Part shown: piece by piece, positions 48,691 to 60,420 of the stretch
How positions within the stretch are numbered: the first letter of the stretch is position 1
How the letters are laid out: each line of letters opens with the position of its first letter
Source of the DNA: Macropodus opercularis
Taxonomy: Eukaryota; Chordata; Actinopteri; Anabantiformes; Osphronemidae
Direction of reading: 5' to 3'
NCBI GenBank assembly: GCA_030770545.1
Contig: CM061102.1
Location: 11,586,501-11,650,500, forward strand
Length of the DNA: 64,000 nucleotides
The notes under the pieces: generated by a model
Database searches by the model: none
What the model was told of the DNA's origin: nothing
Seen by the model: the letters and a program-made list of their open reading frames with translations, nothing else
Translations under genes and position numbers: made by a program

Positions 48691-51685
48691 TCACACCTGC
48701 GTCTCCACACCATTGAGCTTAGGCATTAGGATACGAGGCGTCACCCCAGAGTTGAGGTCCCTCTCAAACTCCAAAAGCTGGCCCATGAAGTTTAGATTTG
48801 GTGACACTACTGGGCGCCGGCTCCGCACGTATTTGTAGGCATCTGTCATTGTCATGAGGGTGTGCTTCATAAGGTAGGCGATGACGATGGTAGCAGAGCG
48901 GGACACGCCTGCCTGGCAGTGTATCAACACTCCCTGTCCGCTCTGATATGCCTCCTCTGTGGAAGAACAACAAAACAGATTATAAGCTCACGAGCCCAGA
49001 AGCAGAAACTAAACACATCCCACAGGTAATAAAATTAAGATTCAATCCCTCTACAGCCATTAGGTACAATGTCAAAATTGTAAAAAGTGTAAGATAGAAA
49101 TGTTTTCTACAGGATATCACTCAAACACAGGACATCTGTAGCATAGGTGGGTCGCTCACCAATGAACTCAAAAACCTCCTCGAAGTACTGTCGAAGGTTT
49201 TGCTTGCTGTTGTCAGTGGCTGGTAGCCGCTTGTAGCGCAGCCCCGACTTAGCGTGGTAGAGGGGAAGGTGCGTGGTCACGTTCACCACGTAGCCGATGT
49301 TGAGGCGTAGCAGCAGGTCCAGGTCTTGAGCGTCTCTCTCGTTGCCAAGAAACAGGAAAGGCAGGATGGGACTGATCACAGCGTTCTCCGCATCGGGGGT
49401 CATCACAGTCTCATCGGACAGCGATGCCGGCAAGGAAGAGGAGAGAGGAAGAGAAAGGTGCACTGGAAAAAGATGACAGAGAAAGTATGGGAACAATCTG
49501 TTAACACACACAAACTACTGCTCAAACACACAAACGAAAAATAGTCAAATCAAAGAACTAAATCAAACAGGGTCATTTTCATGCTTTTCCACGGGTACAT
49601 TATATTCTTACTTCTGCTGTTCTTCTCATCCTGCTGTCTGTTCAGGGAGTTCAGGGCCAGGTGAAGCGAGTGAGCTGATGGCAGAGTGTGGCCTCCCTCC
49701 CTCTCTCTCTGCCAAGGTTTGGGTTTGATGAGTGTGGTCGGGGCGGATGGCGGAGGTGAAAAGGACACAGGCGATGGTGGGGAGGCAGAGCGGGAAGAGG
49801 GCGAATGAGGATATGCTCCGTCTCCATCTTGTTGCAGGCCATCGCTCGTTCCACCGTCTTCAGATTTACTCAAAAGTCTCTTCAGCGAGTTCTGGCCTTC
49901 GTCATACCCAGACCTGCAGCCCATGAAATCAAGGGCAGCCATTTTGCCCTGCTGAAGTCGCCGCCGGCCAGCACGGTCTGTAAACTGAGACTCTGCGTAT
50001 TCCTGGAGGTTCTGACAGTCCAACACAGCCAGGCCTGCTCCATTACTGCCATTTTGGACTTGGCTCGCACAAGTTCCGACTCCTGCTGCCATGACACAGT
50101 GATTCTTCAAAGGCTTGGAATGGGTCATCTTTTTGGCTAACTCTTCAGGCCAGATAGTACGCACGCTGTAGTCATCATCATCGGCTTGGTATATACCCAC
50201 GGGATGAGCTGCTCCTCTCCCGGGGGGTTTGCTTCGGCGAGGGTTGAATGTCACCACTATCGGGTCGCTGCTACAGTAGCTGCAGGTGGAGCTACCAGTC
50301 TGAGAGGCCTTAGGGTTGCAACCGGTGACACAGCTTTGTATGGCCCGAAGAGGGGCCGATGAAGACAGCGGGGTGCAAGGCAGGCATCCCCCCACCAATT
50401 TTTTGCGAAGAATAGCGGGACTTTCAAAGTTTCCAGCCTCACCAGAACAGGAAGCACAGCGGACAGGTTTGAACAGGTTTGCTCGGCAGTCAGACACAGT
50501 GCTGTTAGAAGAAGAGGTGTTGGAGGTGGAGGCGGTGGAGAGACATCCGCCCAGATTTCTCAGGCCCATTTCTTTGCCTCCTCTCTTCACTGCTCCAACA
50601 TTGTGAACGCAGGAAAACGAGGTGGACGAGCTCCCGCCGCCACCTTGGCAGTTAGCCGGCTTCGCCTTACACCCTCTGCATCTCACCAGCCTCCAGCAGC
50701 CACAGCTGAACGGGTGGGTGCAGTCGATGGTGCAGGTGTGGTCGGGGCTGGGAAACGCTCCAGCGTGGGAGGAGCAGGGGGACAGGGGTAGACCATGAAC
50801 AACGTGGGGGTGTTGATCCCGCGTGCGGGGTGTGTGTGGCTGGTTAAGCTGCTGAAACAAGACTGGGACATGGGTGGACTGAGAGGGAGGGGAAGGGGTG
50901 TAGTTGGAGTTTAGGATAGACGCATGAGGCACGGGGACAGAGTGGTTTTGATGGGGCTGACTGTGACTATTTTGGCTTCGATGAACAGTTCCCAGTTTGG
51001 AATTCTTCTTGTGACTTAAAGAAGAAAATTCCAGGTCACTTTTGTTAAGGAAACTTGAGTTTTCCTTCTCCTTTTCACTTCTGCTGAGCTTCTGCTGCTG
51101 CGCCTGAGCAGGGATAAATTGTAGGACCCCTCCAGGAGAACACGACAACTGACTATGGCGACTTCGCTGCAACTTGTGCTCAGCTCCGCTTGACTTCCCC
51201 ACAGTTCTGTCACATTGCCCTTGATCTGACTGCGAAGACACACATTTCCCTCTGCCACCTTTTAAACTTCCACCGTGCCCTAACGAGTTGCTGAATCCTG
51301 CTCCTCGTCCTCCTTTGTCCACTGTCACTCTGATATCAATAGTATGCGTGTGAGAGGGCAACCGCGGGCCGAGGGTTACTGTGCCGTTGCTGTGGCAGTG
51401 GCTAGGGATGTGTCTGACCCCAGCCGGGGTGACAGGCTGGTCGCCCTTGAATTTCTGAGCACGGGAGGATCTGCGCTTGCATTCCAGAGTCAGAGACTTG
51501 CAGGCGGGAGAATAGAAATGGGAGTGAGAGGGGTGGAGGTGGGAATGGTGGCTGCCTTGTCCATTGGAGGAGGCGGATATCTGCGAGGAACGTTGTGGGA
51601 TAGTTTGTGGCGATGCCTCTCGCAGAGTTAGGTTTTTTGGGCGCTGAATGACCACTATGCGCTCGTCAAGAGGGAGAGGAGGCAT
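48691..51685 (-). CDS. dusp10: Dual-specificity MAP-kinase phosphatase, divergent DUSP10/MKP5 paralogue with long N-terminus
   Basis: DUSP10 dephosphorylates p38 and JNK on Thr and Tyr. Minus-strand coding exons: 51685-49612, 49462-49160, 48956-48691 (TGA), all in phase; about 880 residues, human DUSP10 482. The start MPPLPLDERIVV matches human MPPSPLDDRVVV, and an acceptor (AAACCCAG) precedes the ATG. Residues about 20-500 are low-complexity (Ser, His, Gly, Pro) with a Cys-rich part (318-471). EELAKKMT (514-521) and GRRRLQQGKM (573-582), the MKP5 kinase-interaction motif, are kept. DCQNLQEY (556-563) stands where human has DCRPFMEY, and about 11-15 residues of the rhodanese core are missing. 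A Ser/Pro-rich insert (about 610-650) precedes the catalytic domain (about 721-880): general acid Asp775 in LPATDNSKQN, and HCQAGVSRS with Cys806 and Arg812. The catalytic exons are very close to human DUSP10. The symbol denotes the family; it may be a separate paralogue. Confidence 0.88.
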
Positions 51686-54600
51686 CTGGGTTTATCCAAA
51701 GCTGTCCATGAAGGGGGTAGACAGAGAAAGAGAGCAGTCAGCAAAGAACTGTTACAAAGACAAAAGAAATGCTGGGCACATTTACTACATTTCATCAACT
51801 GATGTACTAACGACACAAAGGTGTTGTCTTATTTGTTATGTTTATGTAATACAGTGCAGACATTGTTGTTGTATTCAATCTGAAAATCAGTTAATGCAAT
51901 GTAAAGTAAATCCCCACGTTCACCACAATACAATATTAATAACAATAACAACAACTACGGAGCTTTATGTTTTGCATATTTCTGTAAATCACCCTTAAGG
52001 CGTCTTTTTCAGATTAAAACATAAAGCACAAATACAACATCCAGTGACCCCCGGTGTTTACACAACACAGGTATTTCCTTTCAGGTCTGCTGGAAAAGAA
52101 AGGAGGATTTATAGAAGAGAAATCTGCTAACGAGGCACGTGTTGGTTTGAATGGATAGCGTTGTGGTGCTTGTTGGCATCCATTTCAACATGAACCTCAA
52201 AGTCTGCTCCATGTTTATACCATAACTCAACAGACATCGTGCTCATTTCTAGGTGTTTCTATTATATATACATTTAAACGGTCTGCAATCAATATCAGCG
52301 TTTTTTTTAAAAATGTTCTCATCTAAATGTGCGTATGTACGTGTTTGCTGTTAGCTGCAGATAATCCCTGCTAATCCTGGCGGCAGAGTGGCTGCTTAAC
52401 AGCTCAGTCACAAATGAGCTGCTCCCTCTGAGGAGCGTTCATTCTTAACAATCACATGAAAAAATAAAGCCGATGGTGAAAACAGCTAAGTGTCCTGCTG
52501 AATCTACTAGAGCGGCGGCTGCTCAGCCATAATTGATTTTTAACATGCCGCACTATGCCCTGCGTGTGAATGCTGGTGCGCTATGGGTTGTTTTAATTTT
52601 AATGTATCTAATTTGTTATTACTCTGCTTGGTCACAGAAAAAAACACTGACTCTTTGCGTTCTTCTCTTTAAAGAATGTTTAATGCTGGGGAGCCACGGG
52701 ATTATCTGAAATGAAACACTTCCTGCCACCAGACATTTAGCCCGTTCATTCTGCCTCTGGTAGAAACTAAATTAACCTTAGTTAAGGTCCTTTGGGCCGG
52801 TTGTAAATGAGCATTTGCCATGGTATAAACAGAAGGTCAACACGTACACAACAATGCAACTCGGCTGGAGAAAAAGCTTTCTCACCATGACACAGCAAGA
52901 GACTATCGGAGCACAGCTCATAAATATGCATGTAGTAATAAAATACATACATCATATTTTTTGCTGTTATTAATGTTGGAGCAGTTACCAGACGACACAG
53001 GATGAATTTTTTATATTCATTATAAAGCTGCTCCGAAAAGCTAAGATGAAAAATGACTGAAAATCCACCTGACACACACACTGTTAAATACAATCCATCT
53101 GAGATGTTCAGCTCCCAGACGGTGTTTAGTTGATGAAGTACTTTAATTTACTTTTTCCCACCCAAGCAAAATAAAAAGTGGAATAGTGATGCCGGTCAGC
53201 TGGGAGCGTGTTAGTACACTAATGTTAGCATTAAGCAGAGTTTTGTTTAAAGCAATGGGAGCGATTTCCCAATCCAGAAAAGCAAAGTGATTTCCCGTCT
53301 AGTAATGTTTTGTATATCAAAGCTGTGTATTTGTTGCTTCCTGTTGGCTCCTCACGCATGACCTGGACAAAATAAAACACTCCCACAGCTCCAGACTTGG
53401 TACCGTTGACGCAATTGATTGATTGGTCTGTGATGCTGTTTACGATTACTCTAAAATTCAGTTCACTACCAACATTAAACTTGTGTTTGATGAAGAATTC
53501 AGGACCAACCAACAGAGTGACGTGTAACTGTGTTTTCCACAGCGTTCGTCAGGGTGGATTTTCATTTCGAGCTTAAGCCTTTCAGGATATAATGGACTAG
53601 AATCACTCAGGGAGTAATAGAACAGAGAGTGAGGGCAACGCTGGCTGACAGAGAGGAAGTAGGCAGGTAGGAAAGACAGGGGGACAGGCCACAACGTGAC
53701 GAGTAAACCATAGACTACAGGGGAGGGAAGGAACTTGTCAAAATAATCTGACGTTGCCTTCAGTTCCGGCACAACACAGTTACCGACCCATCGCGAAAGC
53801 AAACCACGCTCCAGTGTCTCCATGCTCACATCTACGAACACAGCCTGGTGATGGTATCCTCATCTTTTCCCCCCCTTTTTCAGCCTTGCCTGTGGTGGAG
53901 GGGGTGGGGGTTACATTGACCCAGATTTATCACGGTGGAAGTCACTATCTCTCTGATCACTTTCCTCCCACACACTGTAAACCGAAGGCTCGCTAGTGGC
54001 CTTTTCACTCATTATCATAGCGTCAGCACACACAATTTTATGGTGACACATTGTTTAATGGGGTTATAGTGTAATCACAAAAAATGCCTACATGTCTTCT
54101 TTACATATGTTAACAGAACATTTTTTTAACAAGAGCTGCTGTCAAAGCCTCCTGAAAAGCGGAGGTCACCGTTGAGAAGAGAACTATAAATAGTGTGAGC
54201 CGTGTTAAGTAAGAGATGAAGGAAAATTGTGTTTCATTTACTTTGTGTATCTAATATTACTCCAGATGGTTGATTGTAGGTAATTGGTCACAGTAATGAA
54301 ATCTGATAAAAGACTTTAAAGTACCTGCCCTGCCAACACGCTACGTGGCGAGTGCTGCTGTGTTTTCTGTGTGACGTCGCAGCCAAACAGTACAACACAC
54401 ACAAAGTGTACATGCTGGATTAAGGCTCGTCAAGTGAGGAAACCGCTGCTTGCATAATCAAAGAAACAGACTTCTCAGCTTGTGATTTGACAGTTTTCAT
54501 AATCGCCCCCTTGTTAATAGCTTCTACTGCCAGATAACAGATTGCCTCTGAGGTGGCAGCCAGTCTGACAGAGAGAAGCGGAGCCGAATGTTACTGTGAA

Positions 54601-55143
54601 GTAGCAGAACGGAAAGACAAAAAGAGAACTGGTGCATTGTCGACTGAAACACGATCCACTACTAGACATTTTACTAGAACTACGAATATGCAAATGTTGC
54701 TCATTTGGGACTATTTATTTGCACAAGATGTCTCCTACTTCTGGAGGTAGCATACTGGGCCCCGATCTCCAAACTGGCTGTGATGGCATGAAATCTGTCT
54801 GCATGCATTGTTTCATAAAACAAATATGCAACGATTTACTAATCAGGATGTCACTGACCCAGGATCATTAGACAGTCTATTGACTAATTAACTTATTGAT
54901 TATCAATACATACAAAAACAGCTCATCTATAAGTATTGAGCTACTTGTTGTAGGCTGAATAAATAAATAGGGAGACGGAAAACCAATGGAAAATGATTAG
55001 AGCCATATTAATATTTAAGGAGAAGGCTAGATTATGCTAAGCTTTAGCTGCTTCAGAGTTCTAGGACATGAAAGTGTAATGTGATAAGAAATATTTAAAA
55101 GAACTAAATACTGCCCAGTTAGCAAGAGCAGCATGTGCCCAAG

Positions 55144-55184
55144 GAGGTGGGTGAGGGTGGGTGAGGATGGGTGAGGGTGGGTGG
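55144..55184 (+). repeat. G-rich minisatellite, (GGGTGGGTGA)n
   Basis: About four tandem units of GGGTGGGTGA with slight variation (one unit has GGATGGG). Six or more GGG runs lie within 41 bases on the plus strand, enough for a stable G-quadruplex. It is antisense to the presumed dusp10 intron. Confidence 0.8.
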
Positions 55185-56100
55185 CGGCGACTTGTGATGC
55201 CTTAACTCAGCTACTTGAGCCCCACCAGCAGAAGAAAGATAACGGCTTTACGAACACAGGCTGGCGCCAGAAAGAGCAGAGCATTTCCCCTCCTGATGTT
55301 CTTCCAGACGACAGACACAACACTTTTCCAAGCCCCTGACTAATTTACATGTAATATTTCCTAAAACAATATTCCATCGAAATGACGAGGAGTTCAACGC
55401 AATGCAGACGATAGGGGCCTCACAGTACTGACCACACAGCTGATAGCGGCAGTGTGGCGTACGGTCCATCTCCAGCTGCAGGGGCGGAGCAGCAAGCTGT
55501 TGAGGGGGCCGGTGTGTTTAGGAGCAGATGGTTTTCTGGGCGATGGCAAGATTGATGGCAACCTTTCGGTCCCCTCTCTCCGCCCCACGTCCGAACTCCC
55601 ACGCGGACGAGTGGACAGTACCAGAGCAGTAATGTGAAGCCGTGCTGCTCAATTACTGTTGTCGTTCAGTCCAATGGAAGAAAAAAAAAAACGCTTCTTG
55701 AAATAGTTGATGGGAAGAAAATTAATCATCTGAGTCACTCGTTACCAGAGGCTGATAAACAGTAAGCTGGCAGTTTCTGTCAAAGGGCAATACACAGACA
55801 GACGGACTAGTACTTCACATTCAGACACATTACGGCGCTAAGGATCGAACTGTTGGTGCCACAGATCCTACAGGAGGATTCTCTGCAGGGCTGCAGCAGA
55901 AACGAGCAGAGAGGAGAAGGGGATCGGATTATAAATGAAAAATCTATAAACATAGCTAATACGTAGAGTATAACCGTGGCGCTGTGAATGTCATCTTGCT
56001 GATAAAACCTACTAGTATTCTGTCCAACCCTCAGAGTGTTGTGTGTCAAAGTGCTTCTGGCCTGCAAACCAGCAGGTCAGACAGAAAATAATGTGCGTCT

Positions 56101-56160
56101 CCATCCGTCCATCATCGTCACTGCTTTCCCTTGTAAGGGTCGCGGGGTTGCTGACGCCAG
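56101..56160. repeat. Degenerate copy of a dispersed fish repeat (CATCCATC...GGGTCGCGGGG)
   Basis: CCATCCGTCCATCATC, then CTGCTTTCCC, then AAGGGTCGCGGGGTTGCTG. This follows the order of a widespread teleost repeat I recall (CATCCATCCATT, ACCGCTTATCC, GGGTCGCGGGGGCTGG). The family name is not assigned. Confidence 0.4.
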
Positions 56161-59100
56161 TGTAGCGTGTGTTTGCGTCTTTTTGAAACCCTTGACGCTT
56201 TTAGCTTAACCTGATCACTTGGGTGTCGATAAGGAAAATACAGAGAAATTGTTCTGTTAGTGTTTTTAAGGATCATGATAATCTAGAGCGAATGTTTAAC
56301 AGTGAGAATTAAATGTGAGCCAACATGCAAACACCGGTCTCATGGACAAAACAGATGTTTATATGTGAACACGCTCATTGACAAATCAGAAAAGATGCAG
56401 CAGTTTCCCCAGCGTTATCAGGGTTTAAACAGTCGAGCCTGATTTGGCACCAGGCTTTAATGAAACAGACTCTCTGATGTATCACTAAACCCTAAAAATA
56501 CCATTTGGCTGAGCACCAAACGAGACGGCGTCTTTGTGGAAGAGGCTGCTCGGAACAGAACCGAACCAGTGGTTTGCTTTGTATAGTCTCCTCTTTAAAA
56601 TTCAAGGTGAGAGTGGGACTCACTTGTACTTCAACATGGGGAGAGGCAGCGGAGAGGCAGGCCCCTCCTGCATAATGACTGCTGAAGTGCAGAGGGCAGG
56701 TTGCCAAACTAGATGAAAATCCCCTTTGAAAGAGACACTTAACCCCAAACATGTGCAGTTAATGTGTGTTTCTGACAGAACTGACCACGATCAGCAAAAA
56801 CTGTGTTAAAACAGCCTCACTCAGCTAAGAAAGGAAGCGAGAGGTGGGACGAAGTCATTGTGACTCACATGCTTAAGTCAAACATCTAATGCTGCAGGAT
56901 TTACTCGGAACAATGGAAATTGCTTGTAACTGCTGCGTGTGACTGGGTTGTGACTCAGATGCTCAAATCACTGTGTGTTTCATCAACACCGACATGATAA
57001 TGGTGCAGAAATGACACACAAGCGTCAGCGCTGCGTTTCAAAATTCATTCATTTACTTAATGTACTAAAGCGACACTGCTTCCAATAAATGTTTGAGCTT
57101 CTTGCTGACCTGCGTTGGCCTATCGGTAAATGCATATTCTTTTACTGACGCCACTACAGGCTAGTGAGGGGAAGTCAAAAAAATTACATCACCTCACGTC
57201 CACCGTCAGCGGACAGAAAGCGATGGAAGCAGCAGCACAAACTGGCCAATGAGTGGGAAGCGTGATAGGAAATTCAGCAACTCCTTCTGTCCGTGTGCTG
57301 CTCTGTCAGACCTTCTTAACTCGCAGACAAAGAGCTGCTGTCAGGACGTACAGTACAGCAGCACAAGCCACAAACACCCAGGGCCGATCAATTACTACAT
57401 TCATTTTACTATTTAAGGTAAAAATAGATTGTGACATTAGAGACACGTATTTCTAAAACGGGCATTTTTATCAATACTTACGTAAAAAACTATTTAAGCC
57501 CAATGTACAGTAATGAAACTATGTAATGTTACAATAGTAAGAGAAATATAACCTCTGTTGTTTTTAGTAAGAAAAATTAACAATAATGAAAACTTTGACT
57601 TGAACATGTCTTGGTTGGTTTGGCTTCCAGCCCCTGTCAAATACAGATAAGAGGAGACAGAAAACGCTTTGGATATATTTCAAAGCCTTTAGAGAATTAT
57701 CTCCTTAAAAAGCACAGAGTCATGGTGATCAGCTGACAGTAGAAAACCAATATGTGAACAGCGCTGAAATGTTTGCAGCTGGTGCCAACGCGTGTCCTGC
57801 TGACACGTCTAGTAACAACACTGATGCTTGATCATTGTTTCACTTTGCTCAGATATTGAATTTCAAATTCAAACTGCAAACCAACTGCAAAAACTAAAAA
57901 CCCAAATGCATCAATCTCGCACTATTCAGTTTGACGGGTGGTTGAGCGACAGGCACAACAAAACAAAAACTTCACAGCGACATCTGTTAGTTGCCGTCTG
58001 CTAACAATAGACTGTTTGTGTGTCCGCTGTGGAATTTATGTCAGACCATCTTCACGTCCTCCGTGAAAACCTTGAAGAAAGCATAGGTGTGCATGAAAAC
58101 AACAGGCCCCAGAGCAGGGACAGCGTCTCCGTCAGCGACAGCCTGCAGCATCAACATTTGGAACCTGAGATGCTCAGTGAAATGATTATTATTCATGTTT
58201 AGGAGATTTGGGTTTCAAACATAACAGATCTCGCTAAACTCTAATCACACATTTTCTTGTCTGATGTCATTTGTTGGTCATTAGTTTCGTGTCTTGGGTG
58301 ACCTGTACATTATTTATTAATCACCTCTAGCCTCAAGCCTGTTGACACTCTATCACATCTACTAGTTAACTAGTAGTTTATGTGTCCTTAATCTGCTGCA
58401 CTCACACAAATTAATCTTCATTCACTGGATTACGTAGAAGAAACATTTAAAGACATTAAATTCAATCTCTGTCAGTTATTTCCTTGTAGTCTCCCTTTTA
58501 AAACATGGATGACAGCTGGCTCCTTTGTTCGCCTCTCACTTTATTGACCTGGGTGTCTCAACGAGGAGTCGTTTTAGACTCCACCACGAGCATGTAGGGC
58601 AGTAGACTATCCCAGCATGCACTGGCCGATTGGCAGTCAACCAGTAAAGGTCACCACTCCATCAAACGGCACACACAAGCAAACAGATGACTCTCCAGGC
58701 AGTTTCTGGTTTCCTGACACGAGTGTAATGTATTTATTTCAAGCGAAATGCAAAACGGTTCTCAAATAAGACGAATTGAAGATGTTTTGGCTTCTTTGAA
58801 AAGTAAAATCTCTGCATTTCATTGAAAAAAAACCCCACACAGACCTGAATAAAAGTCACTGTAATCCTTGTTACACTGAAACATGCCCGTGTTGTTTGTA
58901 TCAACTCTACAGTCTGTGTAGCTGCTTCAGTGACGAGTGCACTATACGAGTGACCCTCTCGTGTTACTGAGCCATCAGCTTAGAACTGGACCGTAGATCT
59001 CTAGGTTACCGGCTCTGAAATGTCTTCTGTATCCAGCTTGTGTGTTGCTTGTGAAGTTAGGATGAGTGTGACGTGGGCCTTTATCCCAGCTAAACAATCC

Positions 59101-59418
59101 AAGGTAATGTTATAGTTTTGAAAGTCTTTAGTATGCTTCATGGAGGAATGCAGTGATGTTTGGTTTCCTTCTTAAATCATTGAGTGTGTGTGTCTGCTCC
59201 TTCACCTTCCTTTTTACTTCAACTACCCTTTGTTTCTGCTGGATTTGTGCAGCAGAGACTCAAGGCTTGACTATCAAAGGGGTGTCAATAAATCACAGGC
59301 TGTTTAAAATATCCTTTTAAATCAAATCTCCTTGTCTCGGCTATAAATAATGCCATTCATCCTCTGCATTGCTGTTTACGAGTCTATTCTGTAATGGAAA
59401 ATCTATTCGCTGCAGTTC

Positions 59419-59445
59419 GCAGCGTCGCTAGGTGGCGCACTGCTC
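59419..59445 (+). promoter_or_regulatory. CTCF-like motif
   Basis: CGCTAGGTGGCGCACTGC resembles the CTCF core (AGGTGGCGC). A weaker match than that at 15983. Motif reading only. Confidence 0.25.
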
Positions 59446-60229
59446 GGTCTTTATGTAGTTTTAATCGCATATTCGCAGCGTGTTCGAACCTTTGCCACAA
59501 TGAGAAATAAAGCTGCTGTGGACGAAAGGGCCCCGGGCCACCAGGCCTGTACCTCCAGCAAGTCCCTGTGGTTCAGACGTTATTATGCACTTGGCATGTT
59601 CACAAATCTGCAGTTGTTTGTGTCAATAATAAAAAAAAAAGGCACGACGCGCGCAATGGTAAACAATAACAGTTGTTGACATCCTGTGGGGAGCGACGGA
59701 CACGAGGATGCTGGGTTTGATTCATTTAGGTTCCAATTAAAACGCACGAAACGCGTCATTCAGAGAGATTAGTCTGTGCCGGGAGCGAACCCTGACCAAC
59801 ACTACTGTAACAACAGCAATGACACCGAGCTGATGGGGGGACTCTGAGGCTGCAGGCCGAGCGGCCGAGGACCTAAAAACGGAAACATCACTTACATCAA
59901 AAGTGGCAGCCCCGTGGTGTGTTCATCATTTATGCGCAGCGGGATGAGAGGTCCTCATGTCTGCTGTGGCCCCCGAGTAGCACGACCCGACGTGTTGGTA
60001 TGATCCAGATGTGTAACACCTTCCCTGCCAGCTCGTTTGTTCATAGCCTACTGCGAAAAAAACCTCCCGACAAGGGTGGATAAAGGCGAGCGGGAGTAAA
60101 AGCTGCGCAGCCCTGCCCCGCTTGAAACGAGCGGACAAATAAATAAATGTCATCGGAAAGTGCTTTGGCCAACTCAGCTGGCGCCACGTCTGAGCGTGTG
60201 TCACTCTGAGCCGCGATGCGCGTGTGAGA

Positions 60230-60420
60230 AGCCACTGTCACGGGGAGGTGGGCTGTATTGTCTCTGCTGTGGATGACATCATCCCAGACCAATGGCGAGA
60301 CGCAGTTGGGATGAAGGGCTCAGGCGCGAGCACGCAGCACGTGCGGGCTTTATGGGGGGGAGGATACTAATGAACGAACACAGCAGCTCGTTGATTCAGA
60401 GTTTGCGTGTGACGAGCTTT
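60230..60420 (-). promoter_or_regulatory. Candidate promoter of the dusp10-like gene
   Basis: A GC/CpG-richer segment contains an ATF/AP-1 type site TGACATCA (60274-60281), a CCAAT box (60289-60293), an E-box in GCACGTGC (60337-60344) and CCATAAAGC on the minus strand (about 60348-60356). It is the last CpG-rich sequence upstream of the phosphatase gene. Direction and start site are inferred only from gene position. Confidence 0.35.

Larger units (their letters stand above)
51686..60200 (-). other. Probable 5' intron(s) of the dusp10-like gene; no other gene seen
   Basis: Noncoding sequence upstream of the dusp10-like start codon. No exon of another protein gene was recognised on either strand. 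It contains a G-rich minisatellite (55144-55184), a CpG-richer patch at about 55480-55620 and a degenerate dispersed repeat at 56101-56160. A noncoding first exon of the phosphatase gene is expected somewhere here or near 60.3 kb. Confidence 0.35.

Noticed and set aside
49651..51258. Additional frames overlapping the dusp10-like exon on both strands
   Set aside because: Shadows of the 691-codon exon, whose frame is supported by family motifs at its two ends (MPPLPLDER, RRRLQQGK).
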